The notes under the pieces were generated by a model. The model worked only from the letters and a program-made list of their open reading frames with translations, searched no databases and had not been told where the DNA came from. The translations under genes were made by a program, and so were the position numbers. Of a DNA stretch of 10,277 bases, positions 1-5,768 are shown one piece after another. This stretch comes from Nitrososphaerota archaeon (GTDB lineage Archaea > Thermoproteota > Nitrososphaeria > Nitrososphaerales > Nitrosopumilaceae), in contig JADFLN010000048.1 of NCBI GenBank assembly GCA_022564385.1, positions 1 to 10,277 on the forward strand, given 5' to 3'. Position 1 is the first letter of the stretch, and every line of letters begins with the position of its first letter.

Positions 1-40
1 GATTTTTATGCATTGTAGAACCTGCATGGAAAGCAAATGA
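1..40 (+). CDS. Possible 3' end of an upstream gene (partial, zinc-knuckle-like tail)
   Basis: Frame 2 of the first bases reads IFMHCRTCMESK and ends in TGA at 38-40. The MHCRTC piece resembles MHCRKC in the 61-residue zinc-ribbon protein at 3639, and the DNA matches there over about 13 bases, so this could be the C-terminus of a related Cys-pair protein cut by the window edge. Frame 3 is also open from the edge to TAA at 57-59, so the true frame cannot be settled from this window. Low confidence. Confidence 0.25.
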   Translation, partial: IFMHCRTCMESK

Positions 41-90
41 TCAAATTTTATTAGAATAAACAAGATTTGATACAAAAACTTGTGGAATTG

Positions 91-100
91 TTTTTAACAT
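91..100 (+). promoter_or_regulatory. TATA box of the DnaJ-ferredoxin gene
   Basis: An AT tract (tttttaacat) is centred about 26 nt before the GTG at 122, which is archaeal TATA-box spacing for a leaderless transcript. There is no purine-rich ribosome-binding site before the GTG, which fits. This is inferred from spacing and composition only. Confidence 0.5.
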
Positions 101-121
101 ATTACAAGTAATTGTTTCTTA

Positions 122-802
122 GTGAATGTGTATCAAGCGCTTAAAGTATTGAATGTAAAGCCAGACTCAACACAAAATGAGATCAAGGCAGCTTACCGAA
201 AGCTTGCACTAGAATTACATCCTGATAAAAATAATAGTACAAATGAAGATGCAGAATTTAAGAGAATTACTGAAGCATATACACACCTCAAGAAAAATCA
301 TAATCAAAATAGCAATTTATCACATCAAGAAAATACTGAAAGCAAATCAAATACACAAACAGACTTTAAGAGAAGGCCTCAATGGGGACCTTCAGGAGAT
401 CAAAAAATTCCAGAACAAGACTGGGGTAAATATACTCGTGAATTTGAAGAAGGGGATCCTGATTTTTGGAAAAAATATGAAAGTAAATTCTGGGAGGAAT
501 ATAATGCACGTATACGTCCAGATGGTAAAAATGGAGAATTTGATAAAGCAAAAGAGCCAAAAAAACAACCAAACCTTTTCGTTGATGTAGACAAAAGTTT
601 GTGTATTGGTTGTTGTAGTTGTGAAACTATAGCACCTGGAGTTTTTGAAATAAATAAAAATACTAGATTTAATCCTAAATCATCAGTAATAAATCAAAAT
701 GGAGCTGGGATAAACAAGATAATGAGTGCAGCAGAAACTTGTCCAACAAAAGCTATTAGAGTAGATAATATCGATACAAAAGAGAGATTGTTTCCTTATT
801 GA
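122..802 (+). CDS. J-domain/ferredoxin fusion protein (DnaJ-Fer type)
   Basis: A 226-residue, probably cytosolic protein joining a co-chaperone module to an iron-sulfur module. Residues about 3-60 form a J domain with the HPD tripeptide at 33-35 that stimulates DnaK ATPase. Residues 60-150 are a polar, aromatic-rich linker. Residues about 152-216 are a single-cluster ferredoxin domain: C161, C164 and C167 (CxxCxxC) with C207 in a CP pair, enough for one [4Fe-4S] cluster, plus an extra C165. There are no Gly/Phe or zinc-finger regions, so this is not a canonical DnaJ. DnaJ-Fer fusions are known in green-plant chloroplasts and Thaumarchaeota and have been interpreted as horizontal transfer; substrate and redox partner are unknown to me. 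The start is GTG, chosen because a TATA-like tract lies 26 nt upstream. The gene is convergent with the HIT gene across a 2-bp gap. Confidence 0.9.
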   Translation: MNVYQALKVLNVKPDSTQNEIKAAYRKLALELHPDKNNSTNEDAEFKRITEAYTHLKKNHNQNSNLSHQENTESKSNTQTDFKRRPQWGPSGDQKIPEQDWGKYTREFEEGDPDFWKKYESKFWEEYNARIRPDGKNGEFDKAKEPKKQPNLFVDVDKSLCIGCCSCETIAPGVFEINKNTRFNPKSSVINQNGAGINKIMSAAETCPTKAIRVDNIDTKERLFPY

Positions 803-804
803 GA

Positions 805-1212
805 TTAGATTTTTAACTTTTGGTAAAGTTCTTCAATTTCAGATTCAGATAGTTTCAATGTAGAATTAAACATACTGTGAATTGTACCTGCAGAATCATT
901 TGTGCTTCGTGGAACAAGGTGTACATGTACATGAGGAACTTCTTGTCCAGCTACTTTTCCATTATGTACTGCAACCAAAGTGCCACCAGTTAGAGAGTCT
1001 ACTTTAGAGATCATCAAATAAACAAGGGAAAATAAATCAGTGTTTTCTTCATGACTCATATCTTGAATTTTTTCGTGATGGTTTTTTGGGATAACAAGCA
1101 CATGCCCCTTTGCAAGCGGAAATGCATCTAAGAATGATATTGTACTTGAAGTTTCCTTGAGAATTTTTGTAGGAATCTTACCCGCAATGATTTTACAAAA
1201 AATACAATCCAT
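805..1212 (-). CDS. HIT-family (histidine triad) nucleotide hydrolase/transferase
   Basis: A 135-residue protein of typical HIT length. The histidine triad H94-x-H96-x-H98 (motif HVHVHLVPR) is the catalytic and alpha-phosphate-binding signature; the middle His is the expected nucleophile. The N-terminus (MDCIFCKIIAG) has a C3-x2-C6 pair which, with downstream His residues, forms a structural zinc site in many HINT/Fhit-like prokaryotic members. HIT enzymes hydrolyse AMP-linked compounds such as aminoacyl-AMP, AMP-amidates or Ap4A; the exact substrate cannot be read from sequence. The ATG start is supported by an AT-rich TATA-like tract at 1228-1240 and the absence of a Shine-Dalgarno, suggesting a leaderless mRNA. 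The gene ends 2 bp from the DnaJ-ferredoxin stop, so any 3' UTR must run antisense into that gene. Confidence 0.93.
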   Translation of the reverse strand: MDCIFCKIIAGKIPTKILKETSSTISFLDAFPLAKGHVLVIPKNHHEKIQDMSHEENTDLFSLVYLMISKVDSLTGGTLVAVHNGKVAGQEVPHVHVHLVPRSTNDSAGTIHSMFNSTLKLSESEIEELYQKLKI

Positions 1213-1227
1213 AAGATTACATCAAAG

Positions 1228-1240
1228 TTTTAAAATATTA
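1228..1240 (-). promoter_or_regulatory. TATA box of the HIT gene
   Basis: On the minus strand this reads as a T/A-only run with TTTTAAAA-like composition, ending about 16-28 nt before the ATG at 1212. It is consistent with a leaderless promoter but inferred from composition and spacing only. Confidence 0.45.
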
Positions 1241-1277
1241 AATCATCGATTAGAGTGTAATAATGGTTAGTTCTATT

Positions 1278-1445
1278 TTACCACAAACCGCCATCACCAG
1301 CATTTGGATCTAATTTCTTTGCAGGGACGTTACCATGTGCTTTTTTCATATGTCTTTTCAAACGCTCAGAATCATGCAAATCAGTTCCACATTTTTCACA
1401 TTTTGTTTGGTTTTCATTGTCTTTGCTACGTTTGAACAAACCCAT
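1278..1445 (-). CDS. Small single C2H2 zinc-finger protein
   Basis: A 55-residue protein starting MGLFKRSK. It has one classical C2H2 finger: C16-x2-C19, then 12 residues, H32-x4-H37. The tail (about 40-55) is Pro/Gly/Asp-rich and ends in GGLW. An in-frame upstream ATG at 1469 would add eight residues, but the start at 1445 is preferred because MGLF recurs in another zinc protein of this window (7592) and the AT-rich TATA-like tract (1455-1475) lies just upstream of it. Such one-finger proteins are abundant in Thaumarchaeota and probably bind nucleic acid or protein; no specific role is known to me. Base composition matches the neighbours and I see no sign of transfer. Confidence 0.8.
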   Translation of the reverse strand: MGLFKRSKDNENQTKCEKCGTDLHDSERLKRHMKKAHGNVPAKKLDPNAGDGGLW

Positions 1446-1504
1446 ATTTGATAATATTTTTAAATACATTAAAAGTCATGCGGAATTCCCCATAATTGAT
1501 AGAT

Positions 1505-1521
1505 ACAATACGCAGTATTGT
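1505..1521. repeat. 7-bp perfect inverted repeat, 3-nt loop
   Basis: ACAATAC, spacer GCA, GTATTGT forms a 7-bp stem. It abuts the stop codon of the minus-strand open frame at 1521 and lies between that frame and the promoter of the zinc-finger gene. It could be a transcript-end hairpin or an operator; no T-run follows on the minus strand, so intrinsic termination is not clear. Confidence 0.4.
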
Positions 1522-1837
1522 TATTTGGAATCAAGTATATTTTCTAAACTTTCAGAAATTTTAATTTTATTTTTTAGGTATGGAATTAGTTTTTCTAATT
1601 CATCCATTGAGGTGTAAATTTTATTTCTTTGATATTCACTTAGATTAGAACCTAGTATTTGATCATAATCTGAAATATCTAAAGAAAGTTTTCTTACCAT
1701 ACTCAAAAGTTTAGGTACTTCTTTTTCAGGATTTAAATGATTTTCTCACCCAAAGGTAAGTTTTAAAATTTTTAAGGCTATTCAGAAAGTTGTATATCAT
1801 ACAATAGAGCTTCCTCATCAAAATTTTCTAAATTCAT
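1521..1837 (-). pseudogene. Probable decayed gene, about 105 residues when repaired
   Basis: An ATG at 1837 opens a 19-residue frame (MNLENFDEEALLYDIQLSE) that stops at TAG 1778-1780. In another frame, sequence with coding character runs from just past that point to TAA at 1521. It is broken by one TGA at 1746-1748, before ENHLNPEKEVPK and then VRKLSLDISDYDQILG, and ends in a Lys/Glu/Leu-rich helical tail. Joining the pieces needs one indel near 1780 and one base change at the TGA (possibly a former TGG). A TATA-like box at 1859-1866 sits 26 nt before the ATG, so promoter and start survive. The alternative is an intact 59-61 residue protein starting at ATG 1700 or TTG 1706, with an unrelated 19-residue ORF upstream. 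Family not recognised. Sequencing error could also explain both defects. Confidence 0.5.
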
Positions 1838-1858
1838 AATCAAAAGTGAAAAAATGAG

Positions 1859-1866
1859 TATTAAAA
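1859..1866 (-). promoter_or_regulatory. TATA box upstream of the decayed gene
   Basis: On the minus strand this reads TTTTAATA and is centred 26 nt before the ATG at 1837, matching the spacing seen at other leaderless genes in this window. It is the main argument that 1837 was a real start codon. Confidence 0.45.
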
Positions 1867-1922
1867 CAGTAGTAAAAAAGAACTAGACAGGTATTATAAA
1901 TAATTACATTTTTGTGCTCAAA

Positions 1923-1947
1923 GTGATATATGAAATTAGTATATCAC
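1923..1947. repeat. 8-bp perfect inverted repeat in the TBP downstream intergenic region
   Basis: GTGATATA and TATATCAC are exact reverse complements with a 9-nt spacer. The repeat lies in the 180-bp gene-free stretch 1838-2017, downstream of TBP and upstream of the decayed gene (both minus strand). Dyad operator or transcript-end hairpin are both possible. Apart from this repeat and the TATA box, I see nothing in the stretch. Confidence 0.4.
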
Positions 1948-2017
1948 ACGCATTATCAAATATATCAAAAATTATGTAATGTACTTTAAAATTTAATTTT
2001 TAAAGGATAACACAAGT

Positions 2018-2578
2018 TTAATCATAAATCATCAAATCTTTTTCCTCAAGCAAACTATGAAGATTGTTTACTGAGCGAAAGACATCTTTCTCAGTTTTAG
2101 CTCCAGTACAGACTAATTTCCCTGATGAGAAAATCAGAATTACGGTTTTAGGGTCAAGCATTCTGTGAATGACACCAGGAAACTGTTCAGGTTCATACAT
2201 GCTACGAGGTAATGTTCTTGCTGCTTGTTCTAAATGGACTCGCCCTCCAAGATTTATTGACGAAACAATGTTTTGTACGGTTACAACTGCATCTTTTTTA
2301 ATTTTAATTCCTTCTTTTCGAAGTTTCTGTACAACTATTTTTACTGCTTTTTTTGCCATTTGTTCTGATTTTGAACCTGTACATACCATTTTTCCCGTAC
2401 TAAAAAGCAACGTTGCAGTTTTGGGGTTTTTGAGACGAAAGACGGCACCAGGAAATTGATCAGGATTGTACTCCACACTAGGGAATTTTTTTTGAATATC
2501 ATATAGATCTAATTTCTGATCTATCGTAGCTGATGCTACAACATTTACAATTTCAATTATTGGTTTTGTAACTGGCAT
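2018..2578 (-). CDS. tbp: TATA-box-binding protein (TBP)
   Basis: A 186-residue general transcription factor that binds the TATA box and bends promoter DNA so TFB and RNA polymerase can assemble. It shows the two imperfect direct repeats of the TBP saddle: residues about 5-90 and 97-183. Each repeat carries QFPG and the pattern F-S-[TS]-G-K-x-V-C-T-G-[SA]-K. The DNA-kinking phenylalanines are expected at F42 and F59 in repeat 1 and F133 and F150 in repeat 2, by analogy with characterised TBPs. The frame extends 29 residues upstream, but the start MPVTKP at 2578 fits the family length and a TATA-like sequence (2601-2608) lies at leaderless spacing. The C-terminus ends LMIYD without the long acidic tail of some archaeal TBPs. 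Confidence 0.96.
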   Translation of the reverse strand: MPVTKPIIEIVNVVASATIDQKLDLYDIQKKFPSVEYNPDQFPGAVFRLKNPKTATLLFSTGKMVCTGSKSEQMAKKAVKIVVQKLRKEGIKIKKDAVVTVQNIVSSINLGGRVHLEQAARTLPRSMYEPEQFPGVIHRMLDPKTVILIFSSGKLVCTGAKTEKDVFRSVNNLHSLLEEKDLMIYD

Positions 2579-2600
2579 GAAAACCAAGTTAAATAAACCA

Positions 2601-2608
2601 TATTTAAA
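2601..2608 (-). promoter_or_regulatory. TATA box of the tbp gene
   Basis: The minus strand reads TTTAAATA, a near-consensus archaeal TATA box, centred about 26-27 nt before the ATG at 2578. It fixes that start over the longer in-frame extension and means TBP may act at its own promoter. Confidence 0.6.
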
Positions 2609-2716
2609 GAGATTTAAAACATAATTACAAATGTGGCTTTGCACACTTACGAGAAATGTAATCATGAACAGTATATGAAAAGAGTAGGAATGTATGACTA
2701 TGATTACAAATATTTG

Positions 2717-2722
2717 AAAAAA
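2717..2722 (-). terminator. T-run terminator after the methyltransferase gene
   Basis: A run of six T on the minus strand starts 12 nt after the methyltransferase stop codon at 2734. Archaeal termination commonly uses such U-tracts without a stem. Weak evidence on its own. Confidence 0.35.
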
Positions 2723-2733
2723 TAGTAGCAGAA

Positions 2734-3534
2734 TTATTTTTTAATTTCTATCAAGATATTCTCATCATGCCAAGTGATTTCTTCTAGATCATCAAAATTC
2801 TTCTTGATATTTTGTTGGAATATTTCTAGAGATTCATTAAAGATTTCTTTATCATATAGAGCAAAGGTAGAATAATGGTTATTCTTTGCTTGATGGACTA
2901 GTCTATCTAAGCTAGAGGTTCTAGAATATCCAAACACTCTAGTGGAGTGTATATTCATGTCTGCATTTTTAATATACTGTTCTAATTCATTCAACTCAAA
3001 CAAACGATCCTCCATAACTACAAATAATGGGAAATGTTCACCCCAAATACTTCTGGAATTTTGATTTCGTAGTCTAGTATAGATAAAGAGATGTCCATCA
3101 TCTTTGAGTGATCTTATTGATTCAGACAAAAACTTTTTGACATCAAAATGATGTATTGCATTAAAGGTAACAATGCAATCCATGGAATCATTATCTAATG
3201 GTAGTCTATTTGCATCTCCCTGTCTTACACAGAAATTTGTAATATTTTGTTCCATGAAATGATCTTCTAATGAAATTAGCATGTTTTCATTATAATCTAC
3301 ACAGTGAATGTAAAATGAATTATCAAAGCATTTCAAAAACTCCAAGGCGTATTGTCCATCACCACAACCAACATCTGCCATGTTGATTTTAGATTTTTCT
3401 GTAAGTTTGTCTTTAATGTGTAAAATTGGTTTCAAATCAAGTGTTCTTACACTTTGATATTTTGAGGCAATAGTTGAAAAGTGGTCATGCATATTGTGTG
3501 CCTGTAATTTAATTTCATTGCGTGTTCGTGACAA
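2734..3534 (-). CDS. Class I SAM-dependent methyltransferase (UbiE/Methyltransf_11-like)
   Basis: A 266-residue protein predicted to move a methyl group from S-adenosylmethionine to an unknown acceptor. The leader HFSTIASKYQSVR (18-30) resembles the start of UbiE-like enzymes. SAM motif I is DVGCGDGQY (54-62), the motif II acid is D80 in CVDYNENM, then GDANRLPLDNDSMDCIV (106-122) and FNAIHHF (124-130), and LKDDGHLFIYT (143-153) is the strand-loop after motif III. The C-terminal third has no recognisable substrate domain. The start is TTG at 3534: a near-perfect TATA box (3557-3564) lies 26 nt upstream, whereas the next candidate, ATG at 3492, would leave a leader of about 40 nt. The gene lies upstream of tbp on the same strand with a 155-bp gap, so the two are probably transcribed separately. 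Confidence 0.88.
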   Translation of the reverse strand: MSRTRNEIKLQAHNMHDHFSTIASKYQSVRTLDLKPILHIKDKLTEKSKINMADVGCGDGQYALEFLKCFDNSFYIHCVDYNENMLISLEDHFMEQNITNFCVRQGDANRLPLDNDSMDCIVTFNAIHHFDVKKFLSESIRSLKDDGHLFIYTRLRNQNSRSIWGEHFPLFVVMEDRLFELNELEQYIKNADMNIHSTRVFGYSRTSSLDRLVHQAKNNHYSTFALYDKEIFNESLEIFQQNIKKNFDDLEEITWHDENILIEIKK

Positions 3535-3556
3535 GGGTATAACTTTTTTTTGCCAC

Positions 3557-3564
3557 GTATAAAT
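3557..3564 (-). promoter_or_regulatory. TATA box of the methyltransferase gene
   Basis: The minus strand reads ATTTATAC, centred 26 nt before the TTG at 3534. It supports leaderless initiation at this non-ATG start. Confidence 0.55.
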
Positions 3565-3609
3565 GAAACATATTGTCTTTAATTTAATTTCAAAAATGGA
3601 AATAAAGAG

Positions 3610-3617
3610 ATAATATA
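3610..3617 (+). promoter_or_regulatory. TATA box of the one-TM zinc-ribbon gene
   Basis: ATAATATA is centred about 26 nt before the ATG at 3639. It sits in the same 104-bp divergent gap as the methyltransferase promoter; the two boxes are about 53 bp apart and appear independent. Confidence 0.5.
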
Positions 3618-3638
3618 CAATTCATCGTAATAGAGAAT

Positions 3639-3824
3639 ATGGTACTCGTATGGATAGGAATTGCAGTAGGAATTCTGTTAATAATTATCCTAATTGTCAA
3701 AGCAGTCAAAACACCTTCTCGGGATGTAGTAGGAATTGATATGCATTGTAGAAAGTGCGGTATTAAAACAAACGGACTAAAATGTCCAAGGTGTGAAAAA
3801 AGAACACAGTCATTTGGTGTTTAA
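3639..3824 (+). CDS. Small membrane-anchored zinc-ribbon protein
   Basis: A 61-residue protein with one hydrophobic segment at residues about 3-22 (Val/Ile/Leu-rich), ended by K22 and K25, then a short Cys-rich domain with two pairs, C37-x2-C40 and C49-x2-C52, that can bind one zinc. The hydrophobic segment reads as an N-terminal anchor rather than a cleaved signal, since no cleavage-type motif follows. By the positive-inside rule the Lys-rich ribbon is probably cytosolic. The family is not recognised by name; similar one-TM zinc ribbons are frequent hypothetical proteins in archaea. ATG start with a TATA-like box 26 nt upstream. A T-run follows at 3835-3841, before the promoter of the dehydrogenase gene, so it is probably monocistronic. 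Confidence 0.8.
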   Translation: MVLVWIGIAVGILLIIILIVKAVKTPSRDVVGIDMHCRKCGIKTNGLKCPRCEKRTQSFGV

Positions 3825-3834
3825 CTTTAGATAC

Positions 3835-3841
3835 TTTTTTT
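3835..3841 (+). terminator. T-run terminator after the zinc-ribbon gene
   Basis: Seven consecutive T begin 11 nt after the stop codon at 3824 and precede the separate promoter of the dehydrogenase gene. Consistent with archaeal U-tract termination. Confidence 0.4.
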
Positions 3842-3870
3842 AGGAATTACGAATAAGTATATTATGATAA

Positions 3871-3878
3871 ATTATAAA
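3871..3878 (+). promoter_or_regulatory. TATA box of the 3-hydroxyacyl-CoA dehydrogenase gene
   Basis: ATTATAAA is centred about 27 nt before the ATG at 3902, matching leaderless spacing. There is no Shine-Dalgarno before the ATG. Confidence 0.55.
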
Positions 3879-3901
3879 GGATACTCAATTTTTGAAAAAT
3901 T

Positions 3902-5041
3902 ATGATAGTAAAAAATATTACAGTTTTAGGTTCTGGAGTAATGGGACATGGAATTGCCCAAGTTTCAGCTACTGCAGGATATAATGTAGTCTTACGAGAT
4001 ATTGAGCAAGGATTTTTAGATAAAGCAATGGAGAAAGTGAAATGGAGTTTAGACAAACTAGTTTCCAAAGGAAAAATTTCAAAAGAAGAAGGTGATGCAA
4101 TTTTTGCAAGGATTACACCTATTGTAAATTTGAAGGAAGCAGTAAAAGATGCAGAATTAATTATTGAAGTAGTTCCAGAAATAATGGATTTAAAGAAAAA
4201 AGTCTATGCCGAATTAGATAAGGTAGCAGCACCAGAAGTAGTCTTTGCATCAAATACAAGCACATTACCAATTACTGAAATAGCAAGTACAACATCACGT
4301 CCTGAAAAATTCATAGGAATTCATTTCTTCAATCCACCACAATTAATGAAACTAGTAGAAATTATTCCAGGAGAGAAAACATCACAAGAAGTAATTAAAT
4401 TAACTCAAGAATATGTAAAATCAGTTAACAAGATAGCAGTGATATGTAGAAAAGATGTTCCAGGATTTATAATCAACAGATTATTTATTCCAATGGTTCA
4501 TGAAGCATGTTATGTAAAAGACAGAACCGGGGCAACTCTTGAAGAGATTGATTCTGCTGTCAAATTCAAGTTAGGATTTCCAATGGGTATCTTTGAGTTA
4601 GCAGATTTTACAGGAATGGATGTAATTCACAAAGCTACTGTAGAGATGCATTTACGAGATAAAAAAGTAATTAATCCACACCCCATAGTTGAAAAAATGT
4701 TTGATGAAAAGAAACTTGGGCAAAAATCAGGAGAGGGGTATTACAAATATTCAGATGATAAATATGAAAGAATTTCACTTTCAGAAGAATTAGCATCAAA
4801 ATGTGATCCAATTCAAATTATTGCCAACATACTAAACAATGCAGCATGGCTTGTTACAAATGGTGCAAGCGACATAAAAGAGATTGAAAAAGCAGCACAA
4901 TTAGGATTAGGATTAAAAAAACCATTATTTGAAACAGCAAAAGAAATAGGTATAAAAAAAATTGTTGATGAATTAAACAAACTTGCTGAAGAACACGGAG
5001 ACTTTTACAAGCCAGACCCGTTACTTGTATCTATGCAGTAA
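3902..5041 (+). CDS. 3-hydroxyacyl-CoA dehydrogenase (probable 3-hydroxybutyryl-CoA dehydrogenase)
   Basis: A 379-residue NAD-dependent enzyme oxidising (S)-3-hydroxyacyl-CoA to 3-ketoacyl-CoA. In ammonia-oxidising thaumarchaea this step makes acetoacetyl-CoA late in the 3-hydroxypropionate/4-hydroxybutyrate cycle; assignment to that step is inference. The Rossmann domain (1-185) has the dinucleotide loop G10-S-G12-V-M-G15. Catalytic residues fit the family: S120 in SNTS, H141 in IHFFNPP, E153 in KLVEIIPG, and an Asn in PGFIINR (188-193). The C-terminal helical domain (186-285) ends in GQKSGEGYYKY. Residues about 290-379 form a second, degenerate C-terminal-like domain with GLGLKKPLFETAKEIG and YKPDPLL near the end. 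This matches the dehydrogenase half of archaeal dehydrogenase/enoyl-CoA hydratase fusions with the hydratase domain absent. Convergent with the SLOG gene over a 10-bp gap. Confidence 0.93.
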   Translation: MIVKNITVLGSGVMGHGIAQVSATAGYNVVLRDIEQGFLDKAMEKVKWSLDKLVSKGKISKEEGDAIFARITPIVNLKEAVKDAELIIEVVPEIMDLKKKVYAELDKVAAPEVVFASNTSTLPITEIASTTSRPEKFIGIHFFNPPQLMKLVEIIPGEKTSQEVIKLTQEYVKSVNKIAVICRKDVPGFIINRLFIPMVHEACYVKDRTGATLEEIDSAVKFKLGFPMGIFELADFTGMDVIHKATVEMHLRDKKVINPHPIVEKMFDEKKLGQKSGEGYYKYSDDKYERISLSEELASKCDPIQIIANILNNAAWLVTNGASDIKEIEKAAQLGLGLKKPLFETAKEIGIKKIVDELNKLAEEHGDFYKPDPLLVSMQ

Positions 5042-5051
5042 ATAGATACTA

Positions 5052-5663
5052 TTAATCTGAACTCTTTTGAGCCATTCTTGAAGCCTCACCACTCTTAATT
5101 TTATTAAAATCATCTATAATCTCATCATCTGTTGACTCTGTGTTACGGTCGTATGACATAGTAAGTAATTCTAAAATTTTCTTCACTGCATCCTGAGGAG
5201 TGTCAACTCCAATAATTTTGATATTTTCTCTGTGATCAAGAAACCCATCAATGTATGGTTCAATAGAACTTTTTATATTTCGAATTGCAACCATAGGTTT
5301 TTTGTACATATATGCAGCACACACTTCGGATAAAGTACCAGAACCACCACCTACAATGATAACACCATCAGCAGTCAATGCATTGACAAAATCACGAGCA
5401 AGCCCCATTCCAGTTGGAATTACAATGTCACAAAATTCATTAGCCATTGCAGCATTATCCTGTGGAATTATCCCCACAGTCAATCCATTTGCATCATGAG
5501 CTCCATGTGATGCAGCAGCCATTACTCCTCCTAATCCACCAGTTATCAAAATAGAATCAGATTTTGCAATTTCTACTCCAACATCATATGCAATTTTTTC
5601 ATGTTTTGGTGTGCAACCATTAGTATTATTTCCAATAACTAAGATTTGGTGTTTCTTTGTCAC
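5052..5663 (-). CDS. SLOG/LOG-like Rossmann-fold protein (TIGR00725-like)
   Basis: A 203-residue soluble protein of the nucleotide-binding SLOG superfamily. Residues 7-11 (ILVIG) start the fold, ITGGLGGVMAAA (40-51) is the first Gly-rich loop, TGMGLARDF (84-92) carries R90, and GGGSGTLSE (105-113) replaces the PGGxGTxxE motif of cytokinin-activating LOG phosphoribohydrolases. The His-Arg-Lys part of the LOG catalytic set is not seen, so it is closer to the TIGR00725/DprA-like branch and its ligand is unknown; a lysine-decarboxylase label would be wrong. The last 35 residues are polar and acidic. The start is GTG at 5663, with only a weak TATA-like sequence near 5685-5692. It has an AT-rich upstream gap with an inverted repeat (5725-5751). 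Confidence 0.87.
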   Translation of the reverse strand: MTKKHQILVIGNNTNGCTPKHEKIAYDVGVEIAKSDSILITGGLGGVMAAASHGAHDANGLTVGIIPQDNAAMANEFCDIVIPTGMGLARDFVNALTADGVIIVGGGSGTLSEVCAAYMYKKPMVAIRNIKSSIEPYIDGFLDHRENIKIIGVDTPQDAVKKILELLTMSYDRNTESTDDEIIDDFNKIKSGEASRMAQKSSD

Positions 5664-5724
5664 AATCCAAGTAGAAAATTTGGTTTGAAAAATCTTTCTG
5701 AGATTAATAGTAACAAAGATTTTT

Positions 5725-5751
5725 GATATTTAAGATATATCCATAAATATC
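5725..5751. repeat. 8-bp inverted repeat flanking an 8-bp palindrome
   Basis: GATATTTA and TAAATATC are perfect reverse complements 11 nt apart, and the spacer contains most of GATATATC (5734-5741), itself a perfect palindrome. The array lies 62-88 nt upstream of the SLOG gene start and just past the stop of the 86-residue gene, so it could be an operator for the SLOG gene. AT-rich background makes chance possible. Confidence 0.35.
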
Positions 5752-5768
5752 CAATTTAAGAAAAAATG

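Noticed and set aside
243..594. Alternative frames on both strands inside the DnaJ-ferredoxin gene
   Set aside because: They cover the polar linker region of a real fusion gene and have low-complexity Lys/Ile or Phe/Ser content.
1838..2017. Possible RNA gene in the gap beyond TBP
   Set aside because: No tRNA-like cloverleaf, no C/D or H/ACA-like boxes that I can support; only one dyad and a TATA-like box.
2169..2459. 96-residue open frame on the plus strand, antisense to TBP
   Set aside because: It lies wholly inside the clearly coding TBP gene and has no domain-like pattern or promoter; it mirrors TBP codons.
2579..2665. 29-residue N-terminal extension of TBP
   Set aside because: The TATA box lies inside this segment at the right distance from ATG 2578, and the extension is unlike TBP N-termini.
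2675..2725. 16-codon frame MKRVGMYDYDYKYLKK between TBP and the methyltransferase
   Set aside because: Too short to judge, no TATA at leaderless spacing, and low-complexity Tyr/Asp content.
5251..5499. 82-residue plus-strand frame inside the SLOG gene
   Set aside because: Antisense to a gene with clear Gly-rich Rossmann motifs; no start signal.
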